In this document: positions 1 through 5,594 of the stretch, piece by piece
How the letters are laid out: every line of letters begins with the position of its first letter
How positions within the stretch are numbered: the stretch's first letter is position 1
Assembly: GCA_964572965.1 (NCBI GenBank)
Contig: CAZNHL010000134.1
Span: 1-5,729 of the forward strand
Length of the DNA: 5,729 bases
Reading direction: 5' to 3'
Source of the DNA: CAZNHL01 sp964572965
GTDB lineage: Bacteria > Bacteroidota > Bacteroidia > Cytophagales > UBA9547
Notes under the pieces: generated by a model
The model's input: the letters and a program-made list of their open reading frames with translations, nothing else
The model's database searches: none
Told to the model about the DNA's origin: nothing
Program-made: the position numbers and the translations under genes

Positions 1-3000
1 GCCGTAAGTTTGTTAATGTCAATATTTGCAGAAACTCTGTTGCCATTAGCGGAACCACAACCGGTAGAGGTGTTGGTTGCTTCAAGGAAGAAGGTAGTGT
101 CGTTGCCTATTGGACCTGTTGTAAAGGTGTTGCCTGATGCAATTACAGTTCCTCCGGTTGCTGTCGTGAACCAGTTATAGGTGATTCCTGCCTGTGGAGA
201 ATCAACAGAAAGCGTTGCCGGTTTGCCTTCACATACTGAGCCGGGAGCAGGAGCAGTAATTGTTGTAGCTGTTGGTGCGGCGTTTACAGTAATTAAAACC
301 GGACTCCTTAATGCACTACTACATATGCCTGATTTTGTAGCGGCGTAATAAGTGGTACTGACTACAGGGCTTACAGAGAAAGGGCTTCCGGTTCCTATTG
401 TAGTGCCGCCTGTTGCATCAGCATACCATTCAATAGTTCCGCCAGGTTCTGTAGTTGTTGCTGCAAGTTCTGTGCTTTTACCTTCGCAAATTGTTGCAGG
501 TGCCGACGTTATAGTAGGAGTAATTACTTTTCTGATAGTTACCAGTGCAGAAGGTCTTGTTCCCCCAGGGAATCCGCAATTACCTACAGCACCTTCGTTT
601 GCAGCAAGATAGAATGTTTTGTCATCGCTCAGTGCCGGAGTCATAAAACTAGTGCCTGTGCCAAGAGCTGTGCCACCCGTTGGTACGTCAAACCAGCTGT
701 AAATTACATCTGCCTGAGGCGTTGTTACTGAAAGGGTAGCTGAAGAACCCTGACATGTTGTGCCGGGAGCCGGTGTATTAATTGTTTGTATTGTTGCTGC
801 CGGAGTAACAGTTACGGCAGCGGCAACTCTGATAAAACTGCTGCAAGATCCTGATAACGTAGCCACATAGTAAGTAGTATTTGTTGCCGGAGTTACTGTG
901 TAGGATGCTCCGGTAGCAAGAGGTGTACCTCCCGTTTCGGTTGCATACCACTCAATAGTGCCGCCAGGTTCTGTAGTAGTAGCAGTAAGAGTTGTACTTG
1001 TACCCTGACAAATTATTGCAGGAGCTGAAGTTAAAGTCGGAGTAATTACCTTTTTGATAGTTACAGTAGCAGGAATTCTGTTTTTGCCAGGGAAGCCACA
1101 ATTTGTAGTAATTACATTAGCTTCCAAATAGAAGGTCGAATCACTGGTTAAAGCTCCGGTCATGAAACTATTACCTGTAGCAATTGCAGTTCCTCCTGTT
1201 GCTATATTGAACCAGCTATACGTTACACCAGCTTCAGGAGAGGCTACGGAAAGTGTTGCTGTTTGTCCCTGGCAGGTTGCGCCCGCAAGAGGAGTGTTGA
1301 TTGTTTGTGGTGTTGCCGCAGGATTGACATTTACTGTTGCAGAAGCTCTCGTTGCACTAGTACAACTACCTGAAGTTGTTCCTGCATAATAAGTAGTGGT
1401 GGTTGCCGGGCTAACCGTGAAAGTAGCGCCTGTGCCAATTGAGGTTCCGCCGGTAGCAACAGTGTACCATGTTATTGTTCCATCTGTTGTGGTGGCTGTA
1501 AGTTCTGCACTGCTTCCGCTACATATAGTAAAGTTGTTTGTTGTAATTGTTGGTGCTGTTACTTTTTTAATAGTAACAGTAGCAGGGATTCTTGTTCCAT
1601 CAGCGAAACCACAATTAGTGGCATTAACATTTGCTTCAAGATAATAAGTAGAGTCATTTGTTAAAGCCGGAGTTGTAAAGCTATTGCCGGTACCTTTTGA
1701 TGTTCCGCCTGTTGCTGTACTGTACCACTTATATGTAACACCTGTTTGTGGGGCATTAACGGAAAGTGTTGCTGTTTGTCCTTCACATGTTGTGCCGGGC
1801 GCCGGAGTGCTGATTGTTTGTATAGCTGCCGCAGGATTTACGGTAACTACAGCCGCAACTCTTGTTACACTACTGCAGGTGCCTGCTTTAGTAGCTGCAT
1901 AATATGTTGTGGTAACAGTAGGGTTTACTGTGAAAGGAGAGCCGGTGCCGATTGCTGTTCCTTCTGTTGCAGCACTATACCATTCTATCGTTCCTCCAGC
2001 CTCTGTTGTAGTTGCTGTAAGGTTCGTACTTTTGCCGTTACAGATTGTAACAGCGCTTGTTGTTACGGTAGGCGCTATTACTTTTTTGATAGTAATTGTA
2101 GCAGGAATTCTGACACCTCCCGGAAATCCGCAAGCAGGAGTTGCTTCATTGGCTCCAAGATAGTATGTAGAGTCATTTGCTAAAGCGGGAGTTGTAAACG
2201 TTGTTCCTGTACCTTTTGCTGTACCGCCTGTTGCAACATTGTACCAACTGTATGTAACACTTGCCTGTGGTGATACTACAGAGAGTGTAGCTGATTGTCC
2301 CTGGCAGGTTGTTCCTGCAGCGGGAGTAGCAATAGTTTTAATTGTGGCTGATAGGTTTACTGTAACTGTTACAGCTGCTCTGGTTAAGCTGCTACAGGCT
2401 CCTTTTTTGACTCCGGCGTAGTAGGTTGTCGTTGTTGCAGGTGTTACCGTGAAAGGTGAGCCTGTGGCAATTGGAGTTCCTCCTGTTGCTACAGTATACC
2501 ATTCTATTGTTCCTCCAACTTCTGTTGTAGTTGCAGTCAGATTTGTGCTGCTTCCGCTACAGATGGAAGGGGCAGTTGAAGTAATAGTTGGTGTTGTTAC
2601 TTGTTGTACATTTACAGTAACAGCTACTCTGTTTAGCAAACCACAAGTGTTTCCCGGAATATTAGCATCAAGGAATAATGTAGTAGTGTTGTTCAGGATT
2701 GGTGTTGTAATACTGGCTCCGTTGCTTGTATTAACTAAGGTTCCTCCCTTGGCAGCGTCAAAAAGGTTTAGATTAACACCAGCCTGTGGATTTAGAATAT
2801 TAATGATAGCTGAATTGCCGGCGCAGATATTGGCATTTACTGAGATGTTTGGCGTAATAGGTCTTGGTCTTACGTTTACAGTAACGCCTACTTTGTTTAC
2901 GCCAATGCATCCGTCAGGCCCTGTAACAGCGGCATAGTAGGTGGTATTAACAGCCGGTACAACTCTGTAATTTGGCCCTGTAAATAAAGGGACAGTTCCG

Positions 3001-4709
3001 TTTACTGTATTGAACCATTGTACAAAGTTGTTCGGGTTTCCTGTAGATGCACTTAAGTTAACAGTGTCGCCTGCGCAAATTGTTTGAGTGGTAACCGCAA
3101 CGTTAGGCATAGGCAATTTTGTTACTTTAATTTTTACTTCTATACGTCCTATAAGTCCACATGCTACAGATGGAAGTTTAGCATCAAGGTAAAGAGTAGT
3201 ATCATTATTCAGTGCCGATGTTGTGATGCTTGTAGTGCCACTTGCTAATGATGAACCGCCTACAAGTGAGTTGTATAAACTGTAAGTTGCTCCAATCTGA
3301 GGATTAAGTATATTGATTATCGCAGGCATACCCTGGCAAACACTCAGTGGAATAGTAATGTTTGGTATTACAGGGCGTGGAATAACAGTGATGTTTACTC
3401 CGATTCTGGCACCTATTGCCAGGCATGTTCCAATTCCGGCAGTCGCGTAAAGCGTTGTGCTGACTGTGGGTACTATTTTGATGTTGTTGCCGCTGAATAA
3501 TTGGATACCCCCGGTCAGTGCATCAAAATATTTGATATCTGTTCCCTGATCCGGTGTAGTTGCATTTAGTGTTACAGTATCTCCTTGGCAAACAGTAATA
3601 TTAGTATTGGCAATAACAGGGAGCGCAATGTCTTTAACAACAACATTCACAGCCTGCTTGCCTCCTGCCAGTTTACAACCTGTAGCATTAACCTGCGCAT
3701 CTAAATAAAAAGTAGTATTGGTAAGAAGAGGTAATGTATTATAAGTTGTGCCGGTGCCAAGAGCAATAATGTCTGTAAGTCCGGCATACCAATTATAGGT
3801 TACACCTGCTTGCGGATTGGTTACCTGTAATTGTGCAGAGGTAAGTGGACAAACTATAGCAGGCATAGACACAACAGGTGTAACAGGTCTTGGGTTTACT
3901 GTAACAGTTGCCGGTACGCGCACAATAGTACCGCAGGCAGCCGTCCGTGTTGATGCAAAATAAGTTTTTGTAGCTGTTGGCGTTACAGGATAACTGGAAC
4001 CTGTAAATAATAGATTACCTCCTGTAGCAGCATCATACCAATCTATTATACCTCCGGTTTCTGTTGTTGTAGCAGTAAGTGTAGCTGTTTCGCCTGCACA
4101 AATGGTAAAACTATTTGAACCGAGAACCGGTACAGTGACATTTTGTGGAGTGTAGTAAGCATAGTAATTTCTGAAGCCCTGTAGCGCACCTACCAGGGTA
4201 GATGTTAATTTGATTTTTACCCTGTCAAATTTGGCAGTAGGTCTTAATACTATTTGTGCAGAGGTGTTTGCATTTAGCAAACGGATTACCAGACCGGAAC
4301 TTGTTACTGCGTCGTTATTAGGAGTATTGGCGCCATTGTAGGTTTCTACCGAGATGCCGGCAAATAAATTAGCCGTAAGCAGGGAATTGTCGCTACCTAC
4401 TGCAATAACAAGCGAATCACATCCTATATTTTTATTCGCAGATGGGAAAATCAGCGTTTGTTCAACACTTACACCAAGCAAGCCGACTGTAATGGCATAG
4501 GTTGAATAATCCGTTAAGCTCTGATCGTTAATAGGATTGTTTGGATTGAGAACACCACAAAGCAGACAAAGGCCATTTACTGAATTTGTTTGGCTTGTTG
4601 CATAGGTTCTTTGCGCGTGTACTTTGGGAGCGACTAACAAAAAAGAAAGTATCAGACCCAATAAGCAATACAACGGTTTTTTGTTGGGGAAGCCGTAAAG
4701 TGATTCCAT
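1..4709 (-). CDS. Giant secreted surface protein with tandem Ig-like (CHU_C-associated type) domains, 3' end beyond window
   Basis: This is a single uninterrupted frame of 1569 codons plus two bases, still open at the left edge. The start is ATG at 4709-4707. It is followed directly by a good signal peptide, and no Shine-Dalgarno sequence is visible, as is common in Bacteroidota. Residues 1-32 are the signal peptide and about 33-190 form an N-terminal module. From residue 191 to the edge there are 16 Ig-like domains. Each has an early Cys in a C-x-G context, a central WY/WF followed by a GG turn, a TTYYA or STYYL strand and a late Cys. This pattern matches the 'Ig-like domain CHU_C associated' family as I remember it. 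The protein is rich in Thr, Ala, Gly and Val and poor in charge, as expected of an extracellular beta-sandwich stalk. An adhesin or matrix role is inferred, not shown. Such proteins often end in a type IX secretion or gliding-motility C-terminal domain, but that part is outside the window. No frameshift or internal stop was seen. Confidence 0.93.
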   Translation of the reverse strand, partial: MESLYGFPNKKPLYCLLGLILSFLLVAPKVHAQRTYATSQTNSVNGLCLLCGVLNPNNPINDQSLTDYSTYAITVGLLGVSVEQTLIFPSANKNIGCDSLVIAVGSDNSLLTANLFAGISVETYNGANTPNNDAVTSSGLVIRLLNANTSAQIVLRPTAKFDRVKIKLTSTLVGALQGFRNYYAYYTPQNVTVPVLGSNSFTICAGETATLTATTTETGGIIDWYDAATGGNLLFTGSSYPVTPTATKTYFASTRTAACGTIVRVPATVTVNPRPVTPVVSMPAIVCPLTSAQLQVTNPQAGVTYNWYAGLTDIIALGTGTTYNTLPLLTNTTFYLDAQVNATGCKLAGGKQAVNVVVKDIALPVIANTNITVCQGDTVTLNATTPDQGTDIKYFDALTGGIQLFSGNNIKIVPTVSTTLYATAGIGTCLAIGARIGVNITVIPRPVIPNITIPLSVCQGMPAIINILNPQIGATYSLYNSLVGGSSLASGTTSITTSALNNDTTLYLDAKLPSVACGLIGRIEVKIKVTKLPMPNVAVTTQTICAGDTVNLSASTGNPNNFVQWFNTVNGTVPLFTGPNYRVVPAVNTTYYAAVTGPDGCIGVNKVGVTVNVRPRPITPNISVNANICAGNSAIINILNPQAGVNLNLFDAAKGGTLVNTSNGASITTPILNNTTTLFLDANIPGNTCGLLNRVAVTVNVQQVTTPTITSTAPSICSGSSTNLTATTTEVGGTIEWYTVATGGTPIATGSPFTVTPATTTTYYAGVKKGACSSLTRAAVTVTVNLSATIKTIATPAAGTTCQGQSATLSVVSPQASVTYSWYNVATGGTAKGTGTTFTTPALANDSTYYLGANEATPACGFPGGVRIPATITIKKVIAPTVTTSAVTICNGKSTNLTATTTEAGGTIEWYSAATEGTAIGTGSPFTVNPTVTTTYYAATKAGTCSSVTRVAAVVTVNPAAAIQTISTPAPGTTCEGQTATLSVNAPQTGVTYKWYSTATGGTSKGTGNSFTTPALTNDSTYYLEANVNATNCGFADGTRIPATVTIKKVTAPTITTNNFTICSGSSAELTATTTDGTITWYTVATGGTSIGTGATFTVSPATTTTYYAGTTSGSCTSATRASATVNVNPAATPQTINTPLAGATCQGQTATLSVASPEAGVTYSWFNIATGGTAIATGNSFMTGALTSDSTFYLEANVITTNCGFPGKNRIPATVTIKKVITPTLTSAPAIICQGTSTTLTATTTEPGGTIEWYATETGGTPLATGASYTVTPATNTTYYVATLSGSCSSFIRVAAAVTVTPAATIQTINTPAPGTTCQGSSATLSVTTPQADVIYSWFDVPTGGTALGTGTSFMTPALSDDKTFYLAANEGAVGNCGFPGGTRPSALVTIRKVITPTITSAPATICEGKSTELAATTTEPGGTIEWYADATGGTTIGTGSPFSVSPVVSTTYYAATKSGICSSALRSPVLITVNAAPTATTITAPAPGSVCEGKPATLSVDSPQAGITYNWFTTATGGTVIASGNTFTTGPIGNDTTFFLEATNTSTGCGSANGNRVSANIDINKLT
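8..525 (-). repeat. Ig-like repeat pair 8 (domains D15 type A, D16 type B), last complete unit in the window
   Basis: D15 has TICEGK, AATTTEPGGTIEWYADATGG, STTYYAATKSG and ICSS, a normal type A domain. D16 has SVCEGKPATLSV, YNWFTTATGG, NDTTFFLEAT and a late Cys in GCGSANG. It then ends NIDINK, not TVTIKKV, so its last strand has diverged. The frame continues into what is probably domain D17 beyond position 1. Confidence 0.82.
526..1046 (-). repeat. Ig-like repeat pair 7 (domains D13 type A, D14 type B)
   Basis: D13 has IICQGT, TATTTEPGGTIEWYATETGG, NTTYYVATLSG and SCSS. D14 has TTCQGSSATLSV, YSWFDVPTGG, DDKTFYLAAN, NCGFPGG and the end VTIRKV, with an Arg replacing the first Lys of IKKV. The D14 end and D15 start read RKVITPTITSAPATIC, nearly the same as the D12-D13 junction, which supports duplication in whole A-B units. 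Confidence 0.85.
1047..1559 (-). repeat. Ig-like repeat pair 6 (domains D11 type A, D12 type B)
   Basis: D11 has TICSGS, then TATTTDGTITWYTVATGG. It lacks two residues relative to the TTTE-x-GGTIEWY of its sister copies, an in-frame 6-base loss near 1479-1484. It continues with TTTTYYAG and GSCTS. D12 has ATCQGQTATLSV, YSWFNIATGG, SDSTFYLEAN, NCGFPGK, RIPATVTIKKV. Its lysine codons read AAA AAG, not AAA AAA. Confidence 0.85.
1560..2078 (-). repeat. Ig-like repeat pair 5 (domains D9 type A, D10 type B)
   Basis: D9 has TICNGK, TATTTE, GGTIEWYSAATEG, TTYYAATK and GTCSS. The usual ATGG turn is ATEG here, because a GGA codon is GAA at 1962-1964. D10 has TTCEGQTATLSV, YKWYSTATGG, NDSTYYLEAN, NCGFADG and the closing TVTIKKV. 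The stretch coding the IKKV end contains a run of six A on the coding strand. Confidence 0.85.
2079..2600 (-). repeat. Ig-like repeat pair 4 (domains D7 type A, D8 type B), first unit of the homogeneous block
   Basis: D7 starts near residue 704 and shows the full type A consensus: SICSGS, TATTTE, then GGTIEWYTVATGG, PFTVTPATTTTYYAG and the second Cys in GACSS, ending VTVTVN. D8 shows the full type B consensus: GTTCQGQSATLSV, SYSWYN-like core (Y-S-W-Y-N), ATGG, TTPALANDSTYYLGAN, ACGFPGG, RIPA and the end motif TITIKKV. From this unit on, copies match closely at both the protein and DNA level. Confidence 0.85.
2603..3116 (-). repeat. Ig-like repeat pair 3 (domains D5 type A, D6 type B)
   Basis: D5 has TICAGD, then VQWFNTVNGT, TTYYAAVTG and the second Cys in DGCIGV, ending VRPRP. 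D6 has NICAGN, then LNPQAGVNLNLFDAAKGG, where Leu-Phe replaces Trp-Tyr, then TTLFLDAN and NTCGLLNR. D6 and D4 share the stretch IINILNPQ, so these two type B domains are closer to each other than to the type B domains of pairs 4-7. That suggests a separate, older duplication. Confidence 0.78.
3121..3630 (-). repeat. Ig-like repeat pair 2 (domains D3 type A, D4 type B)
   Basis: D3 begins near PVIANTNITVCQGD. The usual WY is replaced by YF in IKYFDALTGG, the strand is LYATAG and the second Cys is in GTCLAIG. D4 has SVCQGM, then LNPQIGATYSLYN, where the Trp is replaced by Leu, then LVGG, TTLYLDAK and VACGLIG. Both domains therefore lack the core Trp found in most of the array, while keeping both cysteines and the GG turn. 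This is an older, diverged copy of the A-B unit. Confidence 0.78.
3637..4139 (-). repeat. Ig-like repeat pair 1 (domains D1 type A, D2 type B)
   Basis: D1 covers about residues 191-272: C-A-G-E, then DWYDAATGG, a TYFAS strand and the second Cys in AACGT, ending TVTVNPRP. D2 covers about 273-358: V-C-P-L, then the type B signature NPQAGVTYNWY, TTFYLDAQ and the second Cys in TGCKLAGG. D2 lacks the GG turn after its WY; the corresponding stretch reads AGLTDIIALG. Both subtypes are recognisable but clearly diverged from pairs 4-7. Boundaries are good to within a few residues. Confidence 0.8.
4140..4613 (-). other. N-terminal non-repeat module of the surface protein, probable beta-sandwich
   Basis: Residues 33-190 do not match the Ig repeat that follows. 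The module begins with a stretch ending in a CLLC motif (Cys48, Cys51), followed by an Asn/Pro-rich turn. Alternating hydrophobic strands come next, with a third Cys97 in GCDSL, then VIAVGS, a GISVETYNG strand, FDRVKIKLTS, and an aromatic end N-Y-Y-A-Y-Y at 181-186. I recall similar modules at the N-terminus of other Bacteroidota proteins that carry CHU_C-type Ig repeats, but I cannot name a family with certainty. The strand pattern suggests a jelly-roll or lectin-like fold, possibly the outermost ligand-contacting part of the protein. That role is inference. Confidence 0.6.
4614..4709 (-). other. Signal peptide (Sec, signal peptidase I type) of the giant surface protein
   Basis: Residues 1-32 consist of an N-region with two lysines (N-K-K at 9-11), a hydrophobic core from about residue 13 to 27 (LYCLLGLILSFLLVA) and an A-x-A-like site V-H-A at 30-32. 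The mature protein would start with Gln33, and a Gln just after the cleavage site is common in Bacteroidota exported proteins. Cys15 lies inside the hydrophobic core, not at its end, so a lipoprotein signal is unlikely. The peptide supports export across the inner membrane. Final surface delivery by type IX secretion is an inference that depends on the unseen C-terminus. Confidence 0.88.
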
Positions 4710-4790
4710 AGCTGTAATTGTTAGTTTATAAAAAAATAGTAACGTTTAAATAAAGAGTGTTTCCCTTTAAGTTAGCTGATGAACATAGAA

Positions 4791-4804
4791 TAGCTGGTTA
4801 GCTA
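4791..4804. repeat. Short inverted repeat TAGCT-N4-AGCTA
   Basis: TAGCT at 4791-4795 and AGCTA at 4800-4804 form a 5-bp inverted repeat with a 4-base spacer, 82-95 bases upstream of the surface-protein start. The word GTTAGCT also occurs at 4771-4777 and 4797-4803, and GTTAG again at 4805-4809. The position would suit an operator, but arms this short could easily arise by chance in AT-rich DNA. Confidence 0.3.
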
Positions 4805-4852
4805 GTTAGGTGTTTTACTAATTATGGGCTTGAATTGTTGATGCGTTTTTTT

Positions 4853-4876
4853 ATTAAATATTACATATTAAATATT
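4853..4876. repeat. Direct repeat ATTAAATATT x2 with 4-base spacer
   Basis: ATTAAATATT occurs at 4853-4862 and again at 4867-4876, separated by ACAT, giving a 14-bp period. The unit also contains half of an AAATATT/AATATTT inverted repeat. It lies about 145-170 bases upstream of the surface-protein start. A regulator binding site is possible, but low complexity is an equally good explanation. Confidence 0.35.
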
Positions 4877-5175
4877 TGAGTTGAAATCGTAGCAATTGCT
4901 TGGTTTTGGCGCTAATGACTTTTTTAGTAAAGTAATGTTTGTTTATTAATTTGACGTTTTGTTAGGGCTTTTTTGCTTTTTAAATAGTAAAATAGGATTG
5001 TTTGACTGATTGTAAGTGTTTATTGCTTAAATGAGAAAAAGAAATTGAAATATTGAAAAAAGTTCAAAGTAGTATGTATTACTTACAACGGTTTAGATTT
5101 TTAATTGCGCTAATTTTCGATGTTATCGTCTCAGCGATGTCAGAATACTGTCGTTTTTAGCTGTCACTTGTGGAA

Positions 5176-5185
5176 TACAATTGTA
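5176..5185. repeat. Perfect 10-bp palindrome TACAATTGTA
   Basis: The ten bases read the same on both strands. The symmetry does not extend outward. The site lies between the divergent genes but far from both (about 470 bases from the surface-protein start and 200 from the tRNA promoter). It may be an operator half-site or chance. Confidence 0.25.
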
Positions 5186-5376
5186 ACTGTGTGATGTTCT
5201 CTTATTCGTAATTTAGACATGCTACTGTAGCCGGCATGTGACATTTGGGACTTGACAAAAGTTGTTCATAGGATATTTTACGTGATTTTTTTTAAGATAA
5301 GTTGCTTTTAATTAGTTCTATAGCCTGATGGCAGCTTGTATTTGAGTAGTTTTTTGAAAAAAAATCTCAGAAGGGC

Positions 5377-5407
5377 TTTTATAATAAAAAAAGACACCTT
5401 ACCTTTG
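5377..5407 (+). promoter_or_regulatory. Bacteroidota-type promoter for tRNA-Gln
   Basis: TACCTTTG at 5400-5407 is an exact match to the Bacteroidota -7 consensus TAnnTTTG. TTTT at 5377-5380 fits the -33 element (TTTG) with one mismatch, and the spacer between the boxes is 19 bases, as expected for the group's primary sigma factor. Transcription would start near 5412-5416, about 20 bases before the mature tRNA 5' end. I see no other exact TAnnTTTG box between the surface gene and prs. Confidence 0.75.
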
Positions 5408-5432
5408 CATCGCTTAATCAAACAAGCACGAT

Positions 5433-5503
5433 TGCCCGATCGTCTAACGGCAGGACTACGGTTTTTGGTACCGTCTGTGGTGGTTCGAATCCATCTCGGG
5501 CAA
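5433..5503 (+). tRNA. tRNA-Gln, anticodon TTG
   Basis: A full cloverleaf can be folded by hand. The acceptor stem pairs TGCCCGA (5433-5439) with TCGGGCA (5496-5502), leaving A5503 as discriminator. The anticodon stem pairs ACGGT (5458-5462) with ACCGT (5470-5474) around loop TTTTGGT, which places anticodon TTG at 5465-5467. The T-arm has loop TTCGAAT (5484-5490) with a 5-bp stem that includes one G-T pair. CCA is not encoded, since the next bases are CAA. This tRNA reads the glutamine codons CAA and, by wobble, CAG. It has its own promoter upstream and a terminator 9 bases downstream. Confidence 0.97.
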
Positions 5504-5511
5504 CAATCGAT

Positions 5512-5558
5512 AAACTCGGAAAAGGAGAGTAAACCTACAATCCATTTCCGAGTTTTTT
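5512..5558 (+). terminator. Intrinsic terminator after tRNA-Gln
   Basis: AAACTCGGAAA from 5512 pairs with TTTCCGAGTTT ending at 5555. This is a perfect 11-bp stem that can continue through one A-A mismatch into GG (5524-5525) with CC (5542-5543), with the loop between them. On the plus strand the stem runs directly into a T tract (5553-5558). The A tract on the 5' side is short, so function on the minus strand would be weaker. It should end the tRNA transcript before prs. Confidence 0.85.
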
Positions 5559-5594
5559 AGTTTTAAAATTCGGTAATAAAAAACCTCTTTTGCC

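Larger units (their letters stand above)
4710..5376. other. AT-rich non-coding gap between divergent genes
   Basis: About 670 bases with no credible coding frame on either strand. The base composition is visibly more AT-rich than the flanking genes, with many T and A runs. The stretch must carry the transcription start of the minus-strand surface gene and its 5' leader. I searched both strands by eye for the Bacteroidota -7 box TAnnTTTG and found no exact match in this gap. The only structured elements seen are short repeats and palindromes, listed separately. No RNA gene was recognised. Confidence 0.75.

Noticed and set aside
1555..1575. A6 runs at IKK codons (also near 2080) as possible phase-variation or frameshift sites
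   Set aside because: Six bases is short for slipped-strand variation, the run is interrupted (AAAAAG) in the sister copy at about 1050, and no X-XXY-YYZ slippery heptamer in frame with a following structure was seen.
352..2937. A series of plus-strand open frames of 60-162 codons with VPP/YH-type repeated motifs
   Set aside because: They lie antisense to the long repeat gene, recur with the Ig repeat period, and lack signal sequences or initiation sites. The minus-strand frame is continuous for 1569 codons with clear domains, so these are shadows.
8..4139. Possible CRISPR array or other DNA-level repeat array
   Set aside because: The period is about 515 bp, the repeats are diverged and they encode a continuous protein, so this is a coding domain repeat.
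4663..4667. Cys15 in the signal peptide as a lipoprotein lipobox
   Set aside because: It lies early in the hydrophobic core, preceded by Leu-Tyr, with hydrophobic residues continuing to about 27 and a V-H-A signal peptidase I site at 30-32.
5218..5238. CATGC...GCATG inverted repeat as a possible terminator or operator
   Set aside because: There are only five paired bases with an 11-base loop and no following T run, so chance is sufficient.
4710..5376. Possible IS remnant or integration site next to the tRNA gene
   Set aside because: No terminal inverted repeats, target duplication, transposase or integrase fragment, or duplicate of the tRNA 3' end was found in the window.
5336..5560. Plus-strand frame of 74 codons
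   Set aside because: It runs through the tRNA-Gln promoter, the tRNA itself and the terminator. It starts on a non-ATG codon, and its composition is not protein-like.
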